Assembly (NCBI GenBank): GCA_003134375.1
Contig: PLAY01000020.1
Coordinates: 1 to 56,316, forward strand
Origin: Limisphaerales bacterium
GTDB lineage: Bacteria > Verrucomicrobiota > Verrucomicrobiia > Limisphaerales > UBA11358
Reading direction: 5' to 3'
Length of the DNA stretch: 56,316 nucleotides
Both the position numbers and the translations under genes were made by a program. Within the stretch, counting starts at the first letter, position 1; each line of letters begins with the position of its first letter. This document shows, in pieces, positions 26,974-36,300 of this stretch. Under the pieces are notes generated by a model. The model had not been told where the DNA came from and searched no databases. It worked only from the letters and a program-made list of their open reading frames with translations.

Positions 26974-27630
26974 ATGAAGACCAGTCGAAAATCAAAAATA
27001 GTTGTAAAAGGTTTTGTTTTGTGCGTGGCCATTGCGCTGTTGGGCGTTATCCCTTCAGGACAGGCCCAAGTGGTTAACCAAGCCGTGCAAACCTCCGCCA
27101 TCACGCCCAGCGAGCAACAGATGGAAGTCGGCCCCGTGCTGGACGTGATCCCTTATGTTTTGTCCGACGGCTACACGGTCAACCTCACATTGATCCCGTC
27201 GCTGACCGAGTTCAGCGGCTACGCCACGCCGCCGTCAATTCCCGGGATCAGCAGTGGTCTCAACGTCGTGATGATTCCCACCATTCTGCCGGACTTTACC
27301 GTGCGCCAGGTCATCACCACCGTCAACATCTGGGATAACCAGACCGTGGTCCTCGGTGGATTGATTTCTTCGTCAGTCCAGGAAGAGAAGGACAAGGTGC
27401 CGGTGCTCGGCGACCTGCCGCTGGTGGGGCGGCTCTTTCAAAGCCAGTCAAAAACTTCCGTGAAAAAAAACCTGATGATTTTTGTGACCGCCACCATTGT
27501 TGATCCGGCTGGCAACCGGGTGCATTCGGACGATGAACTGCCGTTTTTACAAAGCACCATTCCACCGCAACAACCGGGAGTGGAAGTGCGGCCGGGAAAC
27601 GCCGAAACGGCGCCCGTGCCGGTGCGGTGA
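26974..27630 (+). CDS. secretin C-terminal half as a separate ORF with its own signal peptide
   Basis: MKTSRKSKIVVKGFVLCVAIALLGVIPSGQAQ signal; then QMEVGPVLDVIPYVLSDGYTVNLTLIPSLTEF..QVITTVNIWDNQTVVLGGLISSSVQEEKDKVPVLGDLPLVGRLFQSQSKTSVKKNLMIFVTATIVDPAG. Confidence 0.9.
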   Translation: MKTSRKSKIVVKGFVLCVAIALLGVIPSGQAQVVNQAVQTSAITPSEQQMEVGPVLDVIPYVLSDGYTVNLTLIPSLTEFSGYATPPSIPGISSGLNVVMIPTILPDFTVRQVITTVNIWDNQTVVLGGLISSSVQEEKDKVPVLGDLPLVGRLFQSQSKTSVKKNLMIFVTATIVDPAGNRVHSDDELPFLQSTIPPQQPGVEVRPGNAETAPVPVR

Positions 27631-27746
27631 AAAAGTGGCCAAACGCGGAACAACGTTGTTCGTGGAGTTTCCGGGTGAAACAAAATTGTGAAAATCACGA
27701 ACCCGTTTGAAATACTGGAACCAAGGCGCTCGCACCCGGTAAATTT

Positions 27747-28631
27747 GTGGATCGGTTGCTGATTATTGATGGACACGCTTACGCTTATCGCGCGTTTCAC
27801 GCGATTCGCGATTTGCGTTCGCCGGGTGGCCAGCCGACGAATGCCATTTATGGCTTCGTCAAAATGCTGGCAAAAATGCGGGCGGCCATCGGGCCGTCGC
27901 ATTTGATTGTGGTGTGGGACGGCGGTCTGAGCGCCGAACGCACTGCCCTGTTGCCGGAATACAAGGCGCAGCGTCCGGGAATGCCGGACGATTTGAAGCC
28001 GCAGCTTGACGGGATCGTCAGTCATCTGCAAGCGGCGGGGGTAGCCTCGTTTTGCCGCGAGGGCGTGGAAGCGGACGATTACATCGCGTGCCTGGCGCGG
28101 CGCGCGTCGGAGGCGGGCATGGCCGTGGTCATTGCCAGTTCCGACAAAGATTTTATGCAGTTGGTGTCGGCGCGGGTCGGATTGTTGAACCCGAACGACA
28201 AGAGCGGGACGGTTTGGACGGATGGGCAGGTGCGCGCCAAAACCGGCGTGGCACCGTCGCAAATTGTGGATTGGTTGAGTTTGATGGGCGACACCGTGGA
28301 CAATATTCCGGGTGTGGCCGGCGTCGGGCCGAAAACCGCCGCTGAATTGCTGAAACAATTCGGCTCGGTCACCGCGCTGTATGAGCGGCTGGGTGAAGTG
28401 AAATCGGAAAAGTTGCGCGCGGCGGTGCGCGGTGCGGCGGATGTGGTGCGGCGCAATGGCGAATTGGTGCGGTTGCATGACGATTTGCCGTGTGAATTCT
28501 CGCCGGGCGCGCTGGTGGAGAAACCGGCGGATGCCGGCCGGTTGCGCGAGTTGTATCAGCGCTGGGGTTTCAAGGGCATGCTCGCGGCGCTGGAGGAATC
28601 GGTGCGCGAACGGCAGGCGGTTTTGATTTAG
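27747..28631 (+). CDS. 5'-3' exonuclease (DNA polymerase I N-terminal exonuclease-like)
   Basis: GTG start; DRLLIIDGHAYAYRAFHAI, EGVEADDYIACLA, SSDKDFMQLV, GDTVDNIPGVAGVGPKTAAELL. Confidence 0.9.
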   Translation: MDRLLIIDGHAYAYRAFHAIRDLRSPGGQPTNAIYGFVKMLAKMRAAIGPSHLIVVWDGGLSAERTALLPEYKAQRPGMPDDLKPQLDGIVSHLQAAGVASFCREGVEADDYIACLARRASEAGMAVVIASSDKDFMQLVSARVGLLNPNDKSGTVWTDGQVRAKTGVAPSQIVDWLSLMGDTVDNIPGVAGVGPKTAAELLKQFGSVTALYERLGEVKSEKLRAAVRGAADVVRRNGELVRLHDDLPCEFSPGALVEKPADAGRLRELYQRWGFKGMLAALEESVRERQAVLI

Positions 28632-28769
28632 AAAATGAATTTGGAACACAAAAGTTTGTTGGCGGTCAAACACGGAGCGCGGCTGTTTTTTCAGCGGCGG
28701 TGCGCGTGTTTGGGCGAAAGTATTCTTGGACAAAACGCCCGGCTGCGTCTAAAGTCTATTGACCCTTTT

Positions 28770-30923
28770 ATGTTGTTGTCATTATTCGTCCGCAGGGCCG
28801 CCATTTGCTTTTGCTGGGGATTGTTCCTTGGAATTCCCGCCGCCGTTTTTGCCCAGACCAATTATTACACGACGAATGGTACGGAGTACGCGATCATTGG
28901 CTCGATGCTGGGCGATCAGGTTTTACCGGACGTGGCAGTGACGCCAGGCGGCGGCTTTGTGGTTTGGCAGGACAACATAACCGATGGCAGCGGCTGGGGC
29001 GTGAGCGCCATGCAGTTGGGCGGCGGCACGGGCAGTTCCTTCCGGGTCAATGTTCAGGGAACAAATGATCAGGCCAATGCCCGCGTGGCCTTGCTGCAAG
29101 GCGGCGGCGCGGTCTTTGTGTGGCAGGGCGGCAAGCCGAGTCAGGAGCAGATTTACGCGCGTTTTCTTTCTGCCGGCAACATCTGGCTGACAGGCGACGA
29201 CGTGCCTGTCAGTGCGCAGTACATCACAAACGTATTCGCATCGTATAGTTATACCACCAACCTAACCTCGACTGTTATAACCAATCGGATTCATGGGCGT
29301 ATAACCGGTTATATCACCAACACAACCGCGACGGTTATCCCGACGGTTGCCAACAACACGACTGTAAGCACCGTAAATTTTCAAATCAACCCGGCCGTGA
29401 CCACGCTGGCCAGCGGCAACGTCGTGATCGTCTGGGGCAGTTTTAACCAGGCCGGTCCCGGCAGTATGCAGGACGTTTATGGGCAAATCCTGTCGCCGGC
29501 CGGCGTGAAAATTGGCGCTGAATTTTTAATCAATCAAATTACCCTTTACAACCAGCGCACGCCGACAGTGGCGGCGCTGGCCAGCGGCGGATTCGTCGTT
29601 GCCTGGGTGTCCGAGCAGGAACGAATGGTTGGCAGCGCGCCGGACCAACTCCTAAGCCCCAGCCAGTTGGCCGCGCTCGCTCCGAGCATTGACATTTATG
29701 CGCGGCTTTACGACGCGAACGGCAACCCGCAGAGCGATGAATTTTTGGTCAATACCGATTCAAATCCGTGCGCTCACCCCAGCGCGGCCGCCGGCACGGA
29801 CGGCGGTTTTATGATTGCCTGGGACGCGCGCGACATGAGCAGTCCCATGACCAACAGTCTGGATATTTACGCGCGCTCGTTCACCAGCGCGGCCCCGGGC
29901 AGCGGCAGCACGGTTGTCCGCGTGAACACCCATCTTTACGGCGATCAATACGCGCCGCGCATCAGTTCGCTGGGAACGGATTATTTGATCACGTGGACCA
30001 GTCTGGGACAGGACGGCTCCCGCGAGGGGGTTTATGCACAATTTGTGCGCGGGAACGGCTCGGTATATGGCGGTGAATTCCGGGTCAACACCACCACCGT
30101 CAGTTCGCAAATGCAGCCGGCGGTGGCTTCGGATGGCGTGAGCCAGTTTCTCGTGGTTTGGACCAGTTATACCGGCGCGCCGTATGCCTTTGATTTGTAT
30201 GCGCAGCGTTATCTGAATGTCAACGCCATGTTGCAGCCGATGGCCGCGCCATTTGTCTGGGCCCCGTTTGTGTTGAGCAACAACATTTATCAGCCGCAGT
30301 TGCAGGTCTCCTGGTCGGCGCTGGCGCAGCAAGGAATTTCCGTTTCCAACTACGAAGTCTATGTGAATGGCGCAAATGCGCCGATGGTGACTGTGACCAG
30401 CAATCAATGGACGATGACGGCGGCGAATGGGCTGACGACCAACAGCACGGAATCATTCCAATTGGATTATGTGACGTCGGATGGGCGGCGCTCACCGATT
30501 TCCCCGTCGGCCAGCGGCTCGACCTGGAGCGGATTGAACTGGGGCGGCATTCCGTATGAATGGATGGCAAAGTATTTCGGAGGATATTCCAACGGCAAAT
30601 ACACCACGAATTACTGGCCGTCCGCAACCGTGCCGCTGGCATCCGGCGGGCCAACACCTTATCAGGTGTTCCTGAGCGGCGGGAATCCGCTGGATCCCAG
30701 CACCTGGCTGCAAACGACGCTGACCAGGACATCGCAGGGTCAATTCTATCTTAGTTGGAACACACAACCGGGCCTGACGTATCAGGTGCAGGTGACGACG
30801 AATTTCACCTCGTGGAGCGTTGTGTCCAATGGTTCGGCACGGCTCGCGTTGGGCACCAATGATGGGATGTATGTCGGAAGCGGTCCGGCGGGTTATTATC
30901 GCATTGTGCTATTGCGTCAATGA
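28770..30923 (+). CDS. secreted repeat protein, unknown function
   Basis: signal peptide MLLSLFVRRAAICFCWGLFLGIPAAVFAQ; repeats of GGFVVAW..YARxx; C-terminal YQVQVTTNFTSWSVV..YYRIV. Confidence 0.65.
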   Translation: MLLSLFVRRAAICFCWGLFLGIPAAVFAQTNYYTTNGTEYAIIGSMLGDQVLPDVAVTPGGGFVVWQDNITDGSGWGVSAMQLGGGTGSSFRVNVQGTNDQANARVALLQGGGAVFVWQGGKPSQEQIYARFLSAGNIWLTGDDVPVSAQYITNVFASYSYTTNLTSTVITNRIHGRITGYITNTTATVIPTVANNTTVSTVNFQINPAVTTLASGNVVIVWGSFNQAGPGSMQDVYGQILSPAGVKIGAEFLINQITLYNQRTPTVAALASGGFVVAWVSEQERMVGSAPDQLLSPSQLAALAPSIDIYARLYDANGNPQSDEFLVNTDSNPCAHPSAAAGTDGGFMIAWDARDMSSPMTNSLDIYARSFTSAAPGSGSTVVRVNTHLYGDQYAPRISSLGTDYLITWTSLGQDGSREGVYAQFVRGNGSVYGGEFRVNTTTVSSQMQPAVASDGVSQFLVVWTSYTGAPYAFDLYAQRYLNVNAMLQPMAAPFVWAPFVLSNNIYQPQLQVSWSALAQQGISVSNYEVYVNGANAPMVTVTSNQWTMTAANGLTTNSTESFQLDYVTSDGRRSPISPSASGSTWSGLNWGGIPYEWMAKYFGGYSNGKYTTNYWPSATVPLASGGPTPYQVFLSGGNPLDPSTWLQTTLTRTSQGQFYLSWNTQPGLTYQVQVTTNFTSWSVVSNGSARLALGTNDGMYVGSGPAGYYRIVLLRQ
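29225..29375. repeat. T/N-rich in-ORF repeat, copy A
   Basis: contains 45-bp perfect match 29283-29327 (aatcggattcatgggcgtataaccggttatatcaccaacacaacc) to copy B. Confidence 0.85.
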
Positions 30924-33292
30924 AATTACGTATGTTGCAATTGTTGAAAAAGATTTTGTGGGTGGGTTTGCTGGCGTTTGGCTGGCAAACGGCCTTTGGT
31001 TATTCCTTGTTGGGGCCGAGCGGGACATATACTACGACTACGCTTCCCACTACATTCAGCGACAAATGGCAAACTGTGGATATTGGCTTCGATCCGATTC
31101 CGGCTTATAATGGCGCCCCGCCATACATAGGCGTCAACAATCTGGCAACAGGGCCAAAGAACATCGGTGAAGGATATCGCCGCAATACGCCGGTGATTTA
31201 TTACAGCTTTGACCAAAATTTTGCCGGTTTCTTCGGGGTCTATGGCGAACAGGCCGTGGACAGCGCCATGGCCGTCTTGAACAACGCATTTACCAACAAT
31301 CCACTGACGGGCCAATACCTGACCAACGGCGTGGACAGCTACAGCCCCGACCTTTCGGAATATCCTTTGCAATCGCTATCGCAAAATTACAATTTGTCCG
31401 CTGTAAATCTGCTGGATGTGAAATCACAGACGTTGGCTTTGATGATGGAGCAGTTGGGATTGGCCGATGCCATCCGTTATGTATGGATCTTGCACAATCG
31501 TACACATATAGGAACAATCCCGCCATGTCCCGGCAATATGGATTATTTGGTGGCCATGAGGAATTTCGACATCATGGCCAGTCCGTTGACCCAGTCTCAA
31601 TATTCGGCTTACGTCAACGGCGTACTTTATACCTATACCATTCCTGTTGACAATTGCGGCGCACTCCCGGGGCCGCCTGATACAGACGCGGTTGAATTAC
31701 CCTCCGATCCCTTGACCCAACAAAATTACCCGGTCGCGTCCGGCGGGCAGGCCGCCGTGGGTTCGTTGCCAACCGGATTTTTTTACACCGGCCTGACCCG
31801 GGACGACATGGCGGGCTTGCGTTTGCTATACAGTTCAACCCCAAGCTACACGGAAAGTGCGGCGCCCAACAGCACGCCGTTAAGTGGCGGCGGCCTGACC
31901 ATTACCAATCTCAATGACGAGTTTGTATTGACCACGTCCAATCTCACGCTGCTGACATTGGCGTCGCTCACCAACAATCCCGCCGCGCTTCAGACGCTTT
32001 ATCCGGGACTGGTGATCAGCAGCGTCATTACCAATTTCAACGGCAGTTTTACCTACACATTTGCCAACGTGGTGATCTACACTCTGGCCACCAATTCCCT
32101 GGTTCGCTATCAGATTCAAACCACCACGATTAAGCCGGCCATAGGCGCACCCGCCGGCACGATGACCACCACTACCACCACCAAATCCACCTCCTTCAGG
32201 ACCAATATCGTGTCGGGAGATTTTTTCCTCATTCCCACCAATTTGTGCGGATTGGAAATTCTGTCTGTATTGACCAACAACGTGGTTGCCATTACAAATT
32301 TGTTGGGGACTTCCGCCACCACCAACGGAACCACAACCACCATCACTTCGACGAACGTGGTCGTCGTTTCAACGAATCATGTTTTGTGGGTGGCGCCTTG
32401 CGAATTTATCGGTGGTTCCAGCGGCACAAACTCCACCACCGGGGAATATGAAGGCATTGAAAAAATTCAATTCGTGCGCGTGCCCGACCAGAACATTGAT
32501 CCGCTCACCGGCAATTTTATTCAACCCATTACGAACACCTACACGTTGACGGTGAAGCCGCCCGACAGCAGCCAGACAACGGTTCAGACCTTCCAAAGAG
32601 TGCTGACCCGGCCCGACATCCTATTTTCCGCGGCAGATTTGCTGCCTGGTCCGGAAGAAGAGAACGATTGGGTTCCTCCCTATTCCCGGACCATTAATTT
32701 CAATCTGACCCACATACCGCTCAACTCTGCCGGGCCGGGAACCATTGACCCTCCTTCCACAGTAACTTTTGACAAAGTCGGCCCGGTTTTCGAGAATGTC
32801 TCTGCCCCCTACTTTCTTCTGAATGGGCCGGACGCGGCCTATTTGCAATATTTTGTCTGGGGTTCGTTCGACGGTTCGACCAACGATCCGGTTGTTTATC
32901 CCAACGGCACGAGCATTGCCATGCTGGAAAGCGAGGCGCTGATCCAAATATCTCCGGCGACGCTGCCGGATGCGACCAATGGAGTGCCTTACTATTACTA
33001 CACCAGCGTCGTTACCAACATCGTCACCAACGGCGTCACCAACGCCGTTACCAACACTGTTACCAGCGCCGTCACCATTTCGGTCACCGGCGGCGGGCCG
33101 GCTTACACTTGGATGCTGGCGACGAACTCGCCCGGCTTGCCGACCGGGTTGAGCCTGCAGGGCCTGACATCAACTTGTGTCATTTCCGGCACCCCCATAA
33201 ACAACCCGGCTGGCACGTATGATTTTATTGTTCAAATGAATGATTCCAGCGCCCGCTCCGTGCAGATGGATTATTCGATTACGATTCATTAA
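30920..33292 (+). CDS. large secreted protein with possible degenerate matrixin-like region and a putative-Ig (He_PIG-like) C-terminus
   Basis: hydrophobic N-terminus; PVIYYSFDQNFAGFFGVYGEQAVDSAMAVLN and LTRDDMAGLRLLYSS; C-terminal ATNGVPYYYY..TGGGPAYTWMLATNSPGLPTGLSLQG. Confidence 0.55.
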   Translation: MKLRMLQLLKKILWVGLLAFGWQTAFGYSLLGPSGTYTTTTLPTTFSDKWQTVDIGFDPIPAYNGAPPYIGVNNLATGPKNIGEGYRRNTPVIYYSFDQNFAGFFGVYGEQAVDSAMAVLNNAFTNNPLTGQYLTNGVDSYSPDLSEYPLQSLSQNYNLSAVNLLDVKSQTLALMMEQLGLADAIRYVWILHNRTHIGTIPPCPGNMDYLVAMRNFDIMASPLTQSQYSAYVNGVLYTYTIPVDNCGALPGPPDTDAVELPSDPLTQQNYPVASGGQAAVGSLPTGFFYTGLTRDDMAGLRLLYSSTPSYTESAAPNSTPLSGGGLTITNLNDEFVLTTSNLTLLTLASLTNNPAALQTLYPGLVISSVITNFNGSFTYTFANVVIYTLATNSLVRYQIQTTTIKPAIGAPAGTMTTTTTTKSTSFRTNIVSGDFFLIPTNLCGLEILSVLTNNVVAITNLLGTSATTNGTTTTITSTNVVVVSTNHVLWVAPCEFIGGSSGTNSTTGEYEGIEKIQFVRVPDQNIDPLTGNFIQPITNTYTLTVKPPDSSQTTVQTFQRVLTRPDILFSAADLLPGPEEENDWVPPYSRTINFNLTHIPLNSAGPGTIDPPSTVTFDKVGPVFENVSAPYFLLNGPDAAYLQYFVWGSFDGSTNDPVVYPNGTSIAMLESEALIQISPATLPDATNGVPYYYYTSVVTNIVTNGVTNAVTNTVTSAVTISVTGGGPAYTWMLATNSPGLPTGLSLQGLTSTCVISGTPINNPAGTYDFIVQMNDSSARSVQMDYSITIH
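33011..33088. repeat. 12-bp tandem coding repeat
   Basis: GTYACCAACnnn units encoding VTNI-VTNG-VTNA-VTNT-VTSA-VTIS. Confidence 0.8.
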
Positions 33293-33306
33293 GGAGTGAT
33301 TGTCAA

Positions 33307-36300
33307 ATGAAACCTACTTTTTCCAAATCCGGCAGACGGCTCCAGGCAATGGCGTTGCCGCTATTGGCTGGTTTGATTTTGTGTCCGCTGGCGGGAACGG
33401 CCGCGATTCCCACTTACATTAACAAAGGCACGATCGCATATTATTCGGACATCTATAATAACACAGTTTCTTCTTTGCCGCAGATTGACGCGACTAATTT
33501 CTACAACTCTGGCATATGGGATGTTTATACCCTCGAGCCCTTGCTTACCTTAGATTACGTTCTCATCAATCAACAAATCGCCTATATCAATTCCACCATT
33601 CCCTATAAAACCACCCATACGCTGAACTACACCAATAAAGGCACGATGACCGGCTCGGTGGGCTGGGAATTCGATTATGGAACGGGCAGTGGTGGACGCG
33701 GCATGTCCGCCAGCTTCTTTAATGACAGTTCCGGAACGATTCGGGCGGTGGATGGCACCTTCGATCCGCTTCCAGAAAATATCCTCAATCCCACCTATTA
33801 TACCATTGGTTATTTGCTGGTATCGGCCACGAATATCGTCAATAAAGGCTCGCTCATCGCCGGCGCCAATGGCGAGATCATATTGACCGGGTCAAGTGTG
33901 AATCTTAGCCGCAGTCTGGTGGAGATCAGCCCCATAGCGTCGGTTGGCAGCCTCAACGGGGTGTTGACCAATCATTACAGTCCGGATGTGGGTATTTATG
34001 ACTTGTATTGGGGAACGACCAACGATTTATACGTGGGCGGATCATGGTGGGATGGCATCGAAGTAGACCGCTTTTCGGGCTCCGATATGGCTGTGCCATG
34101 CGGGTTATTAGAAGATATTACCATCGGGCCATTCGTTCCCACCGTGATTGATTCAGTCAGTAACAACACGGGACTGCTGACGGTGACGGCCACCAATGCT
34201 GACCAAACGACGTACACCGTGCTTCTGGCCACCAACCAGTTCCGTCAGGGCGTTTTTGTGCTCATTGGCAACGATGCAATAAACGGGCAGATAAGGTTTG
34301 TGCCCAGCGGGAACCCCACGAATCTTTTCGAAACCGTTGCCGTGCAACTATCAACAGTAAACACGAATGCGGCAAGTGGACAACCGCAGACCAGTGATAT
34401 TTACCTGGTGGATACTTTGGCCCGCGACCCCTTTCTGGCACTGCTCCCCGATTATCAAATCAACCCCGCCGCTTTTTGCAGTGGCCCGACCTACCGCCCG
34501 ACCAACTACCTTGTGTCGCGGTCAGACCCGGGCGCGTTTGGCGCGGGGAGTCCCGGTCTCGGGACGCCTCCCGCCGATTTTTATTACGACCCGTTGACGT
34601 TCACCAATTTTCTTGTCACGGGCGGCTGGTGGGCCGCTCACTCCGCCCTCGTTGATAATCAGGCCGCCGAAGGGCCGCCCTATGGTTCCGTCACCAATTT
34701 GCCGGGCCGGGTCCGGGTTTATGCCGACAATTTGAATCTCAACCAGGCACGGGTGAGCGCCGAAGGGGAGATCGTGATTCAGACACCCAACTTGACTGAC
34801 AGTGCCAACGCGGTCATGGATTGCCAGAATCTTAGTTTCAACCTGGGGACCACCAACGGCAGTTTGAACTTCACGAATCTTGCTTTTCCCTTTGTTAACC
34901 GGTTGAATGGGACGAATAGCATGTGGTCGGGTGTATGGACCAATTATGCGATGATAATCACTACCAATTACATGACGGTCACCAATCCGCCCGTCGCTCC
35001 CTCAACGAACACGACCACTTCTACAATCCGTGCGGATTTGACCAATATGCTGCAAATTAATTTATACATTTTTGTGGTGGATGCCAGCGGGCTGAAAATT
35101 ACAGCGCCGGTCACGGTTTATGATTTGCTCCTGCACAGCACCAACAACGTCGGAAACACCAACAGCATCGTCATCGGCGATTCTGTGAGTGTGGTGGAAT
35201 CATTTCTCCTCGATTGCCAGAGCTTCACCCTTGATGGAAATCTCACTTTCCCCGGTATTTCCCCGATGAATCCCGTCTCCGGGACGCCGTATGTCGCCGC
35301 GCCCATTCAGAATTGGGTCTATGCCATGGCGCCCACCCTCAGTTATTTCACCAACAATGGTTCTCTGTCCATTCCCAACGACGCGAATTTTGGAGATGAT
35401 GGGCCGGCCAATTATATGGCCTTCGTCAACAACGGGTTTATTTCGGCCGGGGACCAGACGATTAACAGTTATTACTTTGAAAATGACGGGACTCTGAATA
35501 CCACCGTTGGAGATTGTTACGTGACGACCGCGACCGGCAAATTCCAAAACGGCAAGGTTGCCTCGGGGGCCGACATTCAATTCTTTGCCAATAATTTAAA
35601 GTTTAATCAAAGCACGCTCCAGGCCTCCGGCGGTGAACTGGACTTTACCGCGACCAATTCGCTGGCCGATACCGGCGGTGGTTCGGGCAATTCTTTTACG
35701 TGCAAATACGGTTTCAATTTGTGGATCAAACCGCGACTCGGAGATTTGCTGGGGACTACCATGAACACGGTGGCGCCGACCAATCTTTCGATCGAGGTTG
35801 ACCATTACTGGGCGGGCACAAACTGCGGCCCGGTCAACAGTGGTTATTCCAACAATGTGGCCCTGGGCCAGTTGGTGCTGGCCCCGCAAGGATCGCTGGT
35901 GACGGATCCACCGTTGTTTTTCTTTGCCGGCGCCACGGGCGGGGGCGTCACCAATGGCCTTTACGTGGATCTGCTCGACCTCAGCGCCTTGGGTACCAAC
36001 TGGGACAACATCCAGCAGCACCTGTTGCAGATTGACCCGAGCCTGGTGATTTATTATGCCGCCGCGAAGCTCGGCTTTACCCCGCCGCCCGCGGTACCCG
36101 GTTTGCCGCCACAGGAACCGGAGGAATTCTTGAATGGCCAGTTCGGCGGGCACCTGCGCTGGGTCCAGACGTTCGCCGGGCCGAACAGTTCCGTGGCGGT
36201 GTTAATCAATGGCCAGTCTTACGAATTCAATAAAGCATTGCGTTTTGCCACCACCATTGATTCGAATTCCAATGGGATTCCTAATTATGCCGACCCGAAT

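Noticed and set aside
24767-27630. Secretin as one gene with a simple frameshift
   Set aside because: The second ORF starts with a credible Sec signal peptide after a 32-bp gap and the first ends in a low-complexity tail; one indel does not explain this. Junction resequencing is still advised.
27438-28733. 431-aa minus-strand ORF
   Set aside because: Antisense to the secretin C-terminal half and the 5'-3' exonuclease, both of which have clear motifs.
33011-33088. Possible CRISPR-like short repeats
   Set aside because: 12-bp units, no spacers, in-frame coding (VTNx); a coding tandem repeat.
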